Source: Poecilobothrus nobilitatus (taxonomy: Eukaryota > Arthropoda > Insecta > Diptera > Dolichopodidae). From it: a DNA stretch of 64,000 nt. Numbering within the stretch: the first letter of the stretch is position 1; every line of letters starts with the position of its first letter. The notes under the pieces are model-generated. The model searched no databases. It was not told the DNA's origin and worked only from the letters and a program-made list of their open reading frames with translations. Position numbers and translations under genes: made by a program. Shown in pieces: positions 22,791-35,169 of the stretch. Location of the stretch: NCBI GenBank assembly GCA_947095535.1, contig OX352772.1, positions 317,760,018-317,824,017 of the forward strand, in the 5' to 3' direction.

Positions 22791-24384
22791 GGTGTAATAT
22801 TAGAAATTGAATATGTTTTAACATAACGTCCATAATAATATAGAAAACAGAATGCTGTAATTCCGAATAATATCAATGAATATAAAATTGGTCTACGCAT
22901 GTAGGAAAAGAAGAAGATTTATTCTAAACTTATGGTATACTTACCTGTATTAAAACAATTACCTGAATGCTTGCCAATTTTGAATTATTTATTTGTTATT
23001 TTTAAAAAAAATTATAATTTAATAAAATCTTCTATTTGATTTGGTTAATTACTGAAAAGATAAACAAAGATTAATAATTTTTTTGTTTTATAAAATTGGT
23101 ACCTATAAATTTACCAACTCATGTAAGAAAATTTTTTATACAATTATACAATTTCGGATGCATACGTGATGAATCAAATAGTTAATAAATAAAATAAAGA
23201 AAAATAAAAATGATTTTAATTCATATATGTAAAAAAAAACTTTGAAACTCAAAAATAAAAGAGTTAATTTAATTCTTTATTTTAAAAAAAAAAAAATATG
23301 TCTAAAAATTTTGAGTTCTTTATAAATTCAACAAGTTTTGAAATTAAAATTCTATCTTATGTAATTTTGTTTATATTTTTTTTTCGTTGTTTTTGTTTTT
23401 ATTTTTATTTTTACATAATTAAATAACAAAAATGAAATCAAAATCCAAAAAATTCAAATTACAAAATAAATATGTAACAAATTTGTTTTTCTTATAACAA
23501 AAAAAAAAAAAAAACATTCAAATTTAAATTTTTTCTTGAATTTAATTTTAAAACGCCTTCAGCTAATCTGATTTTTATTACTGAATTTTTAATACCAGAT
23601 TTTCGCATAAATTTGTAAAACAAATAATAAAAAAACATAAATATTTTCAAATACATATATATATATATAAATTTTATACATAAATATGTATTATAATATA
23701 ATATAATATGTATATGTATATATATATTAATATTTTATCTTTATACATGCATGCATATACATATACATATATTATAATATATTCGAATACACTATTAAGG
23801 AAGTATTTATTTATTTATTTACATCTTTTGAATATCCTTAATAAAATATTTATTATACAAACATAAGCATGTATGTATATACATATGTACATATTATGTG
23901 CTCATATGCTCATTATTATATATCGATACAAAATCATATTTGTAAAAATTCTTCATAAAATAGAAAATATCGATTAAATGAAATAGAAAAAAAAAAAAAC
24001 AAAAAATCGAGAAATTCCACAAATTTAATAAAAAAGCAAAAAAAAAAAAATCCTGTTGTTCTCTATTCAGATCTTATACATATTATACTCATTCGTAAAT
24101 CTATACCAAAAAATCAAACAAACTTGATATTATATATATATGAATATACGTACATATTATATGTATGTTTTGTATATTGTATAAATGTAATAATTTATAA
24201 CAGTATCTATATAATATGATGTATTATTTGACTCGGGATGATGTAAAAATGATTTTTTTAAAACGTAAAATGAAAAATTCATAATTCTGTTAAAACCACA
24301 TCGATACGCAAATATCTATATACAGATGTGCCGAAAACTATTAATACTGTTGAAGTTTAAATCAAAATAATTTCATATGAATTT
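22791..24384. other. AT-rich DNA, simple repeats
   Basis: Very AT-rich with many A tracts (for example near 23283-23297 and 23499-23514) and (TA/CATA) microsatellite stretches at 23650-23780. No gene or family recognised. Confidence 0.6.
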
Positions 24385-24868
24385 TAAGGGTAAGTTCACA
24401 TCGGATGCACCAGATGCAAAAATTATTTCTTTTACATTTCGTGTACTCTTCGGTAATATTAACGAATATTTTGCATACATAATGCATCCACTCGTTCACG
24501 AGATGCAAAACGGCGACATTTTTATTTTGAAAGTTTTATTTGAAAGTACCTAGGCTAGTTCTAGGTATGTGTGTATTGTTTTGACATTTTATAAAAAAAA
24601 TTTTTATTTACAAAATACAAAATGATTAAACCAGAGGAAATTGTTATTTTATGTAAGAAAAAATTTTAATTAATATAAACTAAATATAATTTATTAATAC
24701 ACATATTTTTTCCTTTTTATTATATCCATCTTCAAAATATTTCAAAATATTTAACGTTTAAAATTTTTGACGTTTGATTTTACGTCTGTATTTGACGTTA
24801 AAACAAATTTGCATCTTGTATGTATAGAGGATGCAAAAAATTTTGCATCTAAAATGAGCGAAAGGGAG
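24385..24868. mobile_element. Foldback/Harbinger-like nonautonomous element
   Basis: Begins 'gggtaagttcacatcggatg' and is marked by repeated gatgca words: 'gatgcaccagatgcaaaaat' near 24401, 'atgcatccactcgttcacga' near 24482, and on the right 'catcttgtatgtatagagga' near 24812 and 'tttgcatctaaaatg' near 24842, in inverted orientation to the left set. A GGGT...TTCACAT start is typical of some Harbinger-like families. The core has a short frame MIKPEEIVILCKKKF (ATG near 24621) preceded by an AAA-rich start context, which may be the truncated N-terminus of a lost protein. Ends and class are tentative. Confidence 0.5.
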
Positions 24869-24871
24869 AGC

Positions 24872-24891
24872 ATGTCATGAATACATGACAT
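24872..24891. repeat. 8-bp palindrome arms with 4-nt loop
   Basis: atgtcatg-aata-catgacat. It sits between the foldback element and Rep-1 copy d. Confidence 0.8.
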
Positions 24892-24902
24892 TATATATTT
24901 AT

Positions 24903-25593
24903 AAAAAATTTTAACCATGGGTAGGTCTCATAAGAAAATTAATTTTGTGGAAAATCTTTTTCATGTACGATTGCCATCAGAAAACTACAGCCTCTCAAAC
25001 TTTTAAAAAGCCCTATTTTTAAATGAGTATATTTCATGTTCCGCTTAACATTTTTTCAATCCGAACGCCATTCTACCGGAATTTTTTTCACCTTTGTAAA
25101 TCAATATCAAAATTATGTATATTTTTTAAATTTAGTATTTAAATTTACCGTTATCTGAAAACCAAATTTTCCATGATATTTCTTTTTTGAGATAGGAACT
25201 TGAAATTTTAAGACAAGAAAGAACTTTTAGAATTAGTATAAGTTTCCTCAGAAAATTTTTTTGTGTCAGCCCCTGTTTAAGACCTATTAGGGCTCAAAAA
25301 TTGAAAATATGCTATTTTTAGATATCTGTAACTTAAACACCTGTTTAAATGTTTTTTCGGCAAGATATAAAAATTAAAGCTCCAGTAATATATTTTTACG
25401 TGAATTTAACGATTTTTCTTAGTTATATAGGGTTCCGGATTTACAGCCCCTCAAAATTGTAAAAAAGTACTATTTTCACATTTTTTCTTATATGAAATTT
25501 TCAAATTTTCGTGCAAGTCACAATTCTATTATCTTTTGTAAATGTGCGCTTTTAAAAACCGTTAGTTTACATTCTGCCTTGTTATTGCTAGTA
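24903..25593 (-). repeat. Rep-1 copy d, near full length
   Basis: Minus-orientation copy with all landmarks in reversed order: 'aaccatgggtaggtctcat', 'tgttccgcttaacattttt', 'tttaccgttatctgaaaacc', 'cttgaaattttaagacaaga', 'agatatctgtaacttaaac', 'ggttccggatttacagcccc', ending 'tttacattctgccttgtt'. This and copy a give the clearest family outline (about 700 bp). Confidence 0.85.
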
Positions 25594-27459
25594 TGTTAAA
25601 TACACTGCCTATTTGGCCTTTTATTTTATAATCATCCATATGCTTTAGCTTAACATATATGGTAAGCTATCTATTCACAATTCACATTTTTTTTCCTGTT
25701 ATTTAACATTACATATATGTACAAATATTCAAAGATAAGTTTAATTATTTTCCCATATCGATTATTTTAACTTAACCAGCCAGAGCAAATTGTGTTATTT
25801 TATGATGAATTAAATTCGACGATTTGCTTGCGGTGAAAATTGATTGACAGTAATTTTTTTGTAGTGAAGTGGCTTGCAATGAATTAGTTACAATGAACTA
25901 ATCTAAAATCACTTTTTACACCTTCATTCCGAATAAAATAATTTATTTACTTGCCGTACATTTTTAATTTAACAAATGCAGCAAGATCATTTTCATTAAT
26001 ACAAAAATAAAATAAACTTTAATCAAAACTTATCTAATAGTAAAAATTAAAGAGGAGCGCCCAGCAGAATAACAGTTAAGACAGTAGGTATTAGAGAAGA
26101 GAAAAAGATTTTTATTTAGTAAAAATTTATTAACTAACACTTAAATTTCGATTCGTACTGTTTAAACTTGTGCAATTGAAGCTGGAGAAAAAGAAATATG
26201 TACTTATAGTTTTTTTTGACTTTTTTATCAATTATTTTCCATCAGTGAAATAAAAAATATGAACTATAATCACATCTAAACAACGTAAATCGAGATAATA
26301 TTCAATTCGAAAAATATTAAGTTAGTTTATGCGTACATATATGTATACATATATCCAAAACCAACTCAATAAATAGTATAATAATCATGATATAAGGAAC
26401 AACTCAACCTTAATCGAATTTTAATTTGAACCATTGTTTTATATGTAAACATAGTATAATAACATCTTTATAAAATGTATGTATGTAATGTATGTAACAT
26501 TATAATAAAATTTGATTGTAACACATGAACTTGAACATTTTTGTTATTTTTATTTGTGGTATTTTTTTTTAGAAATTTGTTTTGGCATTTATGTATATCA
26601 CATTACATACATACAGAAAATATTGTATATAAACATTCATTTAAACATAAAGTATAAATAAACATAAAATATGTAATGTTTTTATCATATTATGTATAAT
26701 ATTATGGAAATTATAATAAATAATAGTATAGAAAAGGAAATCATCATTCAGATAGAGATGAAAGAAAACAAAAAAAAAAAAAAAAACCAGTTTGTTTATT
26801 TATTTTATTATTTTTATTTTTCATTCTTCACTATACATATATGTATATTCATTTTTACCTTGTCTAACACACAGAATGCAACAAAAATAAAAAATAATAA
26901 ACAATAAAGAATATAAGAGAAATACACAAACATTATAGGGGAATGCAGTTTTTTTTTTTTGACATAATTGCATATTATACAGTACATATTTTAAATATTA
27001 ATAAATTTATTTCTGCATATGTATATATTCGTATAATGTACATAAGTATGTATATATTATTATACATCTAATCATACATATTTAAATAGCTATATATAAA
27101 TATTTTCTAAGGTAAATCATGCATTTTGAAGTTATGTTTTTCATATATTGAAACAAAATGCATTATCGAAGAAAAAAAAAAAAAAATTAATATCTAAAAA
27201 CAGATTGATGAATGCATTTTTAATCAATTTTTCTTTCTTTTTTTCTTTTTTTTTTTTGTTGGTTTCGAAATATCTATGAAATCAAAACTATATTTTATGT
27301 AAAATGAAATGTTTAAAAACAAAAAAATGATATGATGGTAGGATTTGGAATAATAATTTGTTTTTATTTTAAATTCTCATAAATTTTTAATCAATATAAT
27401 ATGGTTGTATATAATAAGTTTAATGTACACATAATAAAATAAAAATAATTTTCATTGAA
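25594..27459. other. AT-rich DNA, simple repeats
   Basis: No gene recognised. A-tracts near 26770-26787 and 27172-27186, and (GTAT/CATA) repeats. The 71-codon frame at 26692-26907 is a low-complexity K/N/I/F product. Confidence 0.6.
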
Positions 27460-28085
27460 GATCTTACCTTAATCAAAATTTCCACTGAATAAAAATATGA
27501 AAAATCAAGTGAAATGTTCTTCAGTTTTAAGAAAACTCTACTATAATTAAAAAATTCTGGTAAAATACATAAATATTTAATATTGCACCTTTAATTTTTA
27601 TATCTTACTTTTGATAAATTTGTACTGTTGGAAGTGCCCAAATTACAGGTATATCTAAAAATAAAGAATTATCGATTTTTGATCCCTTATAGCTTAATAG
27701 AACCTTAATAACTATGTGACTAACGGGAAAATTTTTTTATGAATAAGTGCTAAAGCGAAAGTGCAAACATTTTTTTGGAGGTAACTTATGATAGCTATCA
27801 AAGATCAATGATTTTTCTCCTTAAAATTTAACACTTCTGACTTATAAAAATGTTCAAGAAATACAGTGAAATAAAAATATAACGGTATTTGCAATATAAT
27901 TTTTATATATATTTTTAAAACTTAGAAAACTTATAACTTTAGATATAAACATTTGAAAATAGGACTGTATGTGTAGGGCTGTCCGTAATGAGTAAAGCTG
28001 TACACAAAAAAGTTGTTCTACAATATTAATTTATGAATGAAACCATCCATAATCCAAATCCATAATTAAAATTTTTAAAAAGATT
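27460..28085 (+). repeat. Rep-1 copy e, diverged
   Basis: Recognisable by order rather than identity: 'cacctttaatttttatatc', 'cccaaattacaggtatatct', 'gatttttgatcccttatag', 'aaaataggactgtatgtgta', 'cacaaaaaagttgttctac', 'gaaaccatccataatcc'. Older than copies a and d. Confidence 0.65.
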
Positions 28086-28133
28086 TATGTAATAATATTG
28101 AAAATTTAATTAATGTTCTTTTATTTATTTATT

Positions 28134-28264
28134 TTTTTTTTTTTTGAGTACATTTCTTTACCACATAAATATGAATAGGGAAATTACACAGCCACATTTT
28201 CTGGCGTGGGTCAGCGTCTACAGCGTATTTTATACACTCTTACCCACTAGGCCACCGAGGCCCC
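28134..28264 (-). mobile_element. SINE-B, internally deleted
   Basis: Minus-strand head GGGGCCTCGGTGGCCTAGTG is at 28245-28264, with an A box; the B box is missing, joined directly to the 3' part 'gaaaatgtggctgtgtaatt'. Tail is the T run at 28134-28144 (poly-A on the SINE strand). Flanked by ttatttatttatt at 28121-28133 and 28265-28277, a 13-bp direct repeat that fits a target duplication although it is low complexity. Confidence 0.8.
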
Positions 28265-28277
28265 TTATTTATTTATT

Positions 28278-28820
28278 TATATTTTATTTGAAGGTATAAA
28301 TAAATATAAAAATTTAGGACATTTTCCTAACAGAGAAATGTAGTTCATATGATATTCCAAAATTACAACATAAGAAAATTTAATTACTGCTGTAAATGAT
28401 CCTTAATATTATATTATTTTGATTAAGTTAATTTAAAATGTTTTTCTTTTTTTAAATTATTTAATTAAAAATATTGAAACAAATTAATACAGCGTGCCGT
28501 AAATAATAAACACATATAGGGTGCCGCAAATAAGAAACTTATTCGTTCTGAAACAGATGGGGGAAGTAAAGACAGGTTCTATGGTTTCAAAAATATCATT
28601 CATGATTTTAATTGCATATTTTTTCCTGTTTTTTTTTTCAAACGACATGATGAACAATGGGTTGAAAACAGAAAAATTAGCAAATTTTTAATTAAATTAC
28701 TTACCTTACTTTATGTAATTAATACTTATATTATGTAATTAATACTAATTTGATGAAATTTAAAACTAATGTGTAACAATCTTTTCTATTCTTCATATCT
28801 CAAGAACAGTGAAATATAAT
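28278..28820. other. AT-rich DNA with a small unexplained repeat
   Basis: Holds 'gcgtgccgtaaataataaac' (28493) and 'gggtgccgcaaataagaaac' (28520), two similar 20-mers 27 bp apart, in otherwise plain sequence. No gene recognised. Confidence 0.45.
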
Positions 28821-28838
28821 GAAAAAATCATTAGCAAA

Positions 28839-28980
28839 GGCTTCGGTGACCTAGTGGGTAAGAGCGTATAAAATACGCTGTTAACATCGAGAGAATGTAG
28901 GTTCGAATTCCACAAATGTCGTGACACAGTCACATCTGAAAAGGAAACATTTATGTGGCTGGGGGCAAAAAAATAAAAAT
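28839..28980 (+). mobile_element. SINE-B copy
   Basis: Head ggcttcggtgacctagtggg with A box at 28847-28857 and B box GGTTCGAATTC at 28900-28910; the 3' part carries 'acatttatgtggctg' and an A-rich tail. Similar sequences aaaaatcattag (about 28823-28834) and aaaaataattag (28981-28992) flank it, a likely 12-bp target duplication with one mismatch. The 3' body is shorter than in the 54512 copy. Confidence 0.85.
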
Positions 28981-28995
28981 AAAAATAATTAGTAA

Positions 28996-30430
28996 TAGAA
29001 CTTAATTAACGTACAACGCTCTATCCAAATTTACTATAAAAAGTATCCCAAAAATTGAATGTTTGCATAAAAATTGAATTGTATGTAGATCATTATAAGT
29101 ATATACCAAAATTAAAATTCGTATTTTTTTTTTGTACAAAATGACATCTCTTTGAAGCGAGCGGTTGAAGACTTATAAATTTTTTTTCTATGAAAAATCA
29201 GTAAAAATTTTCAAAGTCTTGTATTGAAAATGGTGCAGAATAAATGCTCCGTTTCAATTTTTTGCTAATTTTTACCTTTGCTAAGCTGACTCAGAACGGT
29301 TAGAGTTATTATGCCATACACTTGCTGTATATTCTTTGAATACATAAATTTTTTGAATATTGAATATAAGCTTATGATTACCACAGGTCTAGTATTAAAA
29401 ATTTTTATTGTTATTTATCTTCTATTATCGATTTAATAATATAATATTGGTGAAGTTGTATAGTAATAAAAAAAAGAAAATAAACCACCATTTTACAACT
29501 AAAAATACATTTAATTTTCGATATTTGTGTACTTAGTAAATTAAGATGAATTTCATATTCAAAACGATAATCGGTAATTTTATTAGTACTTAATAAAATA
29601 ATAATAAAATGCTTTTATACTTTTATACTAACGACTAATTTTCAATTTTTTGAAATAATAAATAAATATAATAAATTAAATTATTCTTTGAATTGTACTT
29701 CAACAAATATAATATTTACTAGGTATAGATTATAAACATTTATTTCTTTATTAATATTTAAATAAAAGAGTTTTTCTTTAGTATTATTCCAACAAAAAAA
29801 ATATAAATGGATAATAACTTGTATTATATTATGTATATGTAAAATAATCTATATATACATATAAAGTTTTATTTTTATTTTTATTAAAATTTTAAATATA
29901 GAAAGATATATTTTATAGATTTTATATACATAATACATATACAAGACGAAGTATATATATATACTCAGTGCCACAATCAGAAATTTTAAGTAGGGGGTGT
30001 AGAATTTTATTTAATTTTATTTATATAAAAGAAACGATATGTTCTTAAACAATAACTATGAAAATTAAAATAAATAAAAGCTTCCATTATATATAATAAA
30101 AATTAATACATAATTATTTATATTATTTATAGATTTACTTAGTTTTACATACATATGTATAACTTCACACTTATAAAATAATAGTATTACTACAATGATA
30201 ATGTGATCATAATGCAATCCATCTTTTTTTAGATAAAAAGTTTTTGTTTGTAAATTTTTGAATGTTGCATAAGCTCGTTGTATAGCAGAAAGGATAAATA
30301 AAATTTTAAATATGGTACGCAACATAAAATTCAAACTTCTAAGATTCAAATATTTTTGAAAAATTCAGAAAAAAACAAGAGTCATATATACAAGCTGATT
30401 ATGTTCTTTTAAGTACATACCTTAAAATAT
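28996..30430. other. AT-rich DNA without recognised gene
   Basis: Nothing recognised. A patch at 29140-29310 ('gaagcgagcggttgaagac', 'gctgactcagaacggttag') is less AT-rich and may be an old element. The 94-codon minus frame at 30065-30349 is hydrophobic and low complexity. Confidence 0.5.
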
Positions 30431-30948
30431 TTGTACCAGTAAGAATGTGGTTCTCAAGGTATAATAAATTTGTCATTAAGTTTGTGACATCTTAAAAGAG
30501 AAGAAAAATATGGAAAAGTGTATTATGTTCTTACTCAGGTTTAAATTTTAATTCAATTAAGCCATGTACACGTTCGTTCGCACGATAACTCAAAAAATGT
30601 CGGAGCTTAGATTATGAAATTTTTTACCATTTCACCATTTCACAATTTTTAGTTTCGCTATTCAAATCTGACAAGTTTGATCGACGTGAAAATTTTTTCA
30701 AAATTAAAAGTAAAATGAGATTAAGTCATATGACAACGTTTTTGCAAAATTTGGTTAGTGTTGCGCAACAAGTTCTAGTAGCTGTCATACAACTCCAAAA
30801 TTTAGATAAATATATCTTCGTACTGAATTAAGTCAGATATCTGAAATTTTGTACAAGATGATTAAATTTTATTATAATACAACATGATTTATGTTCGCAC
30901 TGGTATCTTATTGTTGATACAATCAACTATAGACTCAGAGTAAGAAAA
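30431..30948 (+). repeat. Rep-2 copy b
   Basis: Shares with copy a: 'aaggtataataaatttgtca', 'gtttgtgacatctta', 'aattaagccatgtacac', 'cgttcgcacgataactcaaa', 'tgtcatacaactccaaaattt', and the end 'ttatgttcgcactggtatctt'. Shorter than copy a because the middle is reduced. Confidence 0.75.
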
Positions 30949-31036
30949 TTTACATTTAAACCTTTGCACATGTTCAGGCTTGTCGGCTAAAAGGAATACC
31001 CATTTGAGACAATATCTCTTCAAGAACCTCAAAAAC

Positions 31037-31128
31037 CTTTGCAAAAAGCTCAAATTAATTTTAACGAGGAGTGGGATTGAACAATTTCTATGTTGTATCA
31101 CAATAGACCAAATACGGTCTAAATGTGC
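31037..31128 (+). repeat. Rep-3 copy b
   Basis: Partner of 19581-19660: 'tttgcaaaaagctcaaatta', 'ttttaacgag', then 'gaccaaatacggtctaa'. Located just after Rep-2 copy b, unlike copy a, so Rep-3 is not simply part of Rep-2. Overlapping 64- and 70-codon frames on both strands cover it but show no known motif. Confidence 0.55.
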
Positions 31129-31179
31129 CAGCCACTTTAATCATATAATAAAGAGTAGTAATTGCAAGAGCTAAAATGA

Positions 31180-32273
31180 AAGATGACCTTCTTAAAGTAT
31201 ATATACAGGTATTTAATAAAAAAAAAGAACAAAACCTTGATAATTTTAAATTACTTTATATTAACCTTATATGAGTATATTATAACACAATTATACAATT
31301 CAAAATATCTTAGAAAAAAAAATTAAAACTTTGTTTATTTTTTTCTTTCTTCTTATTTATAACTAAACTTAATTAAATCTAGTCAAAGTTTTTGTTTTGT
31401 TTTTTACTAAACTGAATAAAACTTTACAAATATACTTTTAGAATTAACAACGAAAAATTTTTGTTTCTTATTTAATCATTCTTTAAAAAAGTTTTCTAAA
31501 GATTAGAATAATCCAAAGGACAAAATAATTAAAACAATTTTTTATATATATATCTGTATATTTATAATGGATATTCATTTTACTCTTAAACTATTATTTT
31601 AACATAAAAATAAATGTTGTTTCTTTTTTTTTCGTTCTTCCTGGAAATTAAGTTTTTTTTTTATCTGCTACTGCAAAACGACAAAATTAGAACAACACTA
31701 CTATTATCATTATAATATAAAAGTAATTAACTAAGAAATTTTCCTTTAATTTTCTTTTAACTCTGATATTTTCCTTGTTTTTTTTTTTGTTTTTTTTTTT
31801 AATTCTTAGGTCCCATCTGTAACAAACACGAGTCAAAAAAAAAAAAATGTTAATTCTTAATTAAAATTCAATACAACATCTTAGATAAATTTATATAATC
31901 GCTATATCTAATCAACTGTGAAAAAAAAATAAAAGAAGGCATTATTGATTTGATTTTTCCTTGAAATTCACCACACTTTCAATATAACTTTTTCCTTTTT
32001 TTTTGTTATGTTAAATATATGTATAGTAAATTTCGTATATATTAAACTGCATTTTATAAGTTAATAAGATATGGTATTAGTAATAATTTTAAATAAAAAT
32101 TAAAAAGATATTTAATAACAACATTTAAACCTGTAACAGTTCTGAGAACAATTAAGTAATCATTATTTAAACGCTTTAAAACTTTTATAAACAAATTATA
32201 AATTATGCCTTTCAGATGATAAAATGCGGACCTTTCCCAAATTTAGGCTTTTTTTCCAACTTATTTTCAACTA
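31180..32273. other. AT-rich DNA without recognised gene
   Basis: Long T and A tracts (31778-31800, 31836-31848). No gene or repeat family recognised. Confidence 0.6.
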
Positions 32274-32583
32274 GCAGAGTACCCGGCGTTGCCCGGAGTA
32301 CTTTATTGGCTTTATGAAATAAAAATTATTAACTTTTGTTTCTGCGTTAATATAATTTAATTAATATAGTTAACTTATTACTATGCATTTACAGATTTAT
32401 GGTAGTTTATATGCATTTATATTTGTATTTATGCATTTATGGTAGTTTATATTCTATTTTTTATTAGATTTAGTTAAATTGAATAAACAGAGCCAAGAAT
32501 TAGAGACAATTCTTCTACAAAAATTTTTTAAAGGAATCAATAATCTATTGAGTACACAATGACGGTGAAGTGAATTTCAATTA

Positions 32584-32914
32584 TGACCATAATGTAGTAC
32601 ATTTATTTTCGTAAGTAATGTCACTTCATGTTTTTGTGAATTATCCTTTTAAGCACATTTTGAAAAATTTGTTATTAGGTTCGCTCTGTCCCTCCGTCTG
32701 TTTTCCAAACTTATATATTCGTTAATATGCGTTAATACCGAAACATAAAATCGTATTTAAATTATAAAAGACCATAATGTAATCAATTTTTTTTTTGTAA
32801 GTAATGTCACTTCATGTTTTGGTGAATTATCAATTATTGGTGAATGAATATGAATTATTTAAGCACATTTTGAAAAATTTGTTATTTCAGTTCTCTCTGT
32901 CCCTTCGTCTGTTA
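32584..32914 (+). repeat. Diverged direct duplication, about 120-145 bp unit
   Basis: 'gaccataatgtagtac...gtaagtaatgtcacttcatg...aagcacattttgaaaaattt...ctctgtccctccgtctgtt' at 32584-32702 is repeated at 32770-32914 with a short extra piece ('caattattggtgaatgaata'). Period is about 186 bp. Confidence 0.75.
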
Positions 32915-33180
32915 AAACTCATATACTGTTTAATAAAGAGCAATAAAATATTAACTATGCATAGGTCTCTTAAAAGAGTAATGTTGTAGAACAACGTTTT
33001 TATATACCCTCACCGTTGGAGATCCCACAGCACCGATAGCTCTTCAAATTTTGAAAAAACTTCTTTTTAAATGCGTACATTTCAGGTTCTGTTTAACATA
33101 TTTTCAATATAAAAAATACATGATTGTTTTTTACCTTTATAAATCAACCAGCATTTTTTTTTCGTTTAGTTTTTCTAATT
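32850..33180 (-). repeat. Rep-1 fragment, copy f
   Basis: 'aagcacattttgaaaaattt', 'ttaactatgcataggtctct', 'gtagaacaacgtttttatat', 'ttttaaatgcgtacatttc' and 'ggttctgtttaacatatttt' match the distal half of Rep-1 in minus orientation. Diverged. Confidence 0.65.
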
Positions 33181-33724
33181 ATGTTTCCAAATTGATTGGC
33201 TAAAAATATGTGTAAAAATTGTATATGGATAAGAATGTAAGGTTTTCTGTTCTTTAAATATGTATGTACTCATTTTTGATAAAATGATGTACAGAAATGT
33301 GAATATGTTTTGTAATTTAATTGATTAAGTTTGTAGTATTTTTAAATATACGGATATTATACATACTATATGTACATATTTCAATGATATTTTATGGGAA
33401 ACATGTTATACACATGCATCTTATATAGGTAGACCACATGTAAAGACCACATTTAAGTATTGCATTTCTGAATGATGACATGATGATTGTCTAATGTAGG
33501 AGATTGTTTCTGTTTTTTAACATGAAAATGTTATGTTGTTAAGACTTAAAAACAGTATTCTTAAGATACTTAATAAGGTTACTTTAATTACTGTTCTGTA
33601 TTAGAAATTTGCACTGAAAGGTTTTTATGGAATATTAGAAACAGTATAGATAAAAGTAAAGAGTGTTGGAAATATCTTTTTAATAATAATAACAATACAC
33701 AAAATTAGGCAAAATATTATTAAT

Positions 33725-34975
33725 AAGTGCTCGTGCGGAAATGGATTAATAAACGTTAACAAACATTTTGTCACAGGCTTTATTTAGAACCATAAATTCA
33801 TCCTCCCAAATTAGACCGAAATTAGAAACAAAATTTTTTTTTGACAGTCTATCGTGTCGAAATGTGTTAATGTATCACAACAAAATTTATTGAATGAGTT
33901 TGTGTGCCAAAGTGCAATACTTGTGCAAATTTTCAATTGGTCAAATCGTTTAAGCACAACAACAAAAAATGATACACTTCATGGCCTGAAGCCTGATGGG
34001 TTAATGTATCGTAACCAAATCAACTCAGAAAGCTTTTGTTATAAAGACCTACACTTTTGTAAATTTTCAACTCAATTGGTAAAACCGTTTAAGTGCGACA
34101 ACAAAGAAATTAAAAATTTTTATTGAGCCCTGGTGCCGAAACGGGTTAATGGATCGTAACCAAATCTCCTCAGTGAGCTCCTGTGGTAAAGAGCTACACT
34201 TTTGTAAATTTTCAAATCAATTGGCAAAACCGTTTAAGCGCGACAACAAAGAAATTGAAAAACTTAATTGAGTCCTGGTGCCGAAACGGGTTAATGGATC
34301 GTAACCAAATCAACTCAGTGAGCTCCTGCGGTAAAGAGCTACACTTTGATAAATTTTTAACTCAATTGGCCAAACAGTTTAAGTGCGACATCTAAGTAAA
34401 TTACAAAACTTCACTGACCCCTGGTGCCGAAACGGGTTAATGGATCGAAACCAAATCAACTCAGTGAGCTCCTGTGGTAAAGGGCTACACTATTGTAAAA
34501 TTTCAATTGGTCAAATTTCTATTGTAAAAACTCAATTGGTCAAGCCGTTTTAGCAGGACAACAGAAAAATTTAGTGAACTTTGTTCGGCTCTCGTGCCCA
34601 AACGGGTTACCGAATCTTCATAAAAATTTGTCACAGGCTTTTTTTCAGACCATAAAACCACCATACAAAATTGGACATAAATCGGAAACAAAAAATTTTT
34701 TGGAAGCCCGCCGGGTCGAATCCGGGTAACATATTGAATCCAAATTTCTTAGGCACCCGTCCAATGCTGGGAAGAACATTTGTACAAATTTTCAACTCAA
34801 TCGATCAAACCGTTTAGGCAGGACAACGAAAAAACGAAACGGCTTTAAATGGCTCTCGGGCCGCAATGGGTTAATGAACCGAAACGCGATATAGCCTATA
34901 ACACTTTCCGGGGCCGTAAGAACGTTCCTGCAAAATTTGGTTGCAATCGGAATGGTGGTTTTTACGTGAAAAGGG
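33725..34975 (+). repeat. Tandem array, nine diverged units of 110-170 bp
   Basis: Units are anchored by 'ggtgccgaaacgggttaatg' and variants at about 33725, 33845, 33985, 34131, 34276, 34422, 34591, 34703 and 34850. Central units (34131, 34276, 34422) are 145-146 bp apart and very similar, with 'atcgtaaccaaatcaactca', 'gagctcctgtggtaaagagc' and 'aaaccgtttaagcgcgacaa'; outer units are more diverged, as expected when an array grows in the middle. Open frames of 70-90 codons here arise because the unit is nearly a multiple of three in places; their products repeat the unit and resemble no protein I know. Confidence 0.85.
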
Positions 34976-34976
34976 C

Positions 34977-35015
34977 ACAAACAAACAAACAAACAAACAA
35001 ACAAACAAACAAACA
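34977..35015 (+). repeat. (ACAA)n microsatellite
   Basis: About nine acaa units at the 3' end of the composite repeat. ACAA tails at this position are common in arthropod noncoding repeats. Confidence 0.9.
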
Positions 35016-35169
35016 GAATTTCTTCCTTATTTATTAGATTACTAACTGACACCAATATTTCTGCTAATATTTTGCATATATTTCTGTTAAAATGTTGTAA
35101 AACTTACAAGCTGATCGTCAAATACTTTTTCGTTTATAACGTCACCCTAATTAGGAAAGAAAATCTTCT

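Larger units (their letters stand above)
32274..35040 (+). repeat. Composite repeat: GTTGCCCGG start, tandem core, ACAA end
   Basis: Starts 'ctagcagagtacccggcgtt' followed by gcccgg, a start that I know from widespread arthropod noncoding repeats, and ends with an (ACAA)n microsatellite (34977-35015) and 'tccttatttattagatta'. Such repeats often run from ACCCGGC...to ACAAACAAAC...TATTAG. Between the ends lie a duplicated segment (32584-32702 and 32770-32914), a reversed Rep-1 piece (about 32850-33180), plain DNA and a tandem array (33725-34975). No protein is encoded. Whether it is one element or several is uncertain. Confidence 0.55.

Noticed and set aside
25770..25930. Tandem units around 'ttgcttgcggtgaaaattga' and 'gtggcttgcaatgaattag'
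   Set aside because: Similarity is short and could be chance; no clear period.
30065..30349. 94-codon frame on the minus strand
   Set aside because: Longest frame in the window but hydrophobic, low complexity and without motif or splice support.
33854..34395. Protein-coding gene with repeated domains (90- and 70-codon frames)
   Set aside because: Frames follow the 145-bp tandem unit, change frame between units and show no known domain.
33725..34975. CRISPR array
   Set aside because: Units are long, contiguous and diverged, without short repeats alternating with unique spacers; the host is eukaryotic.
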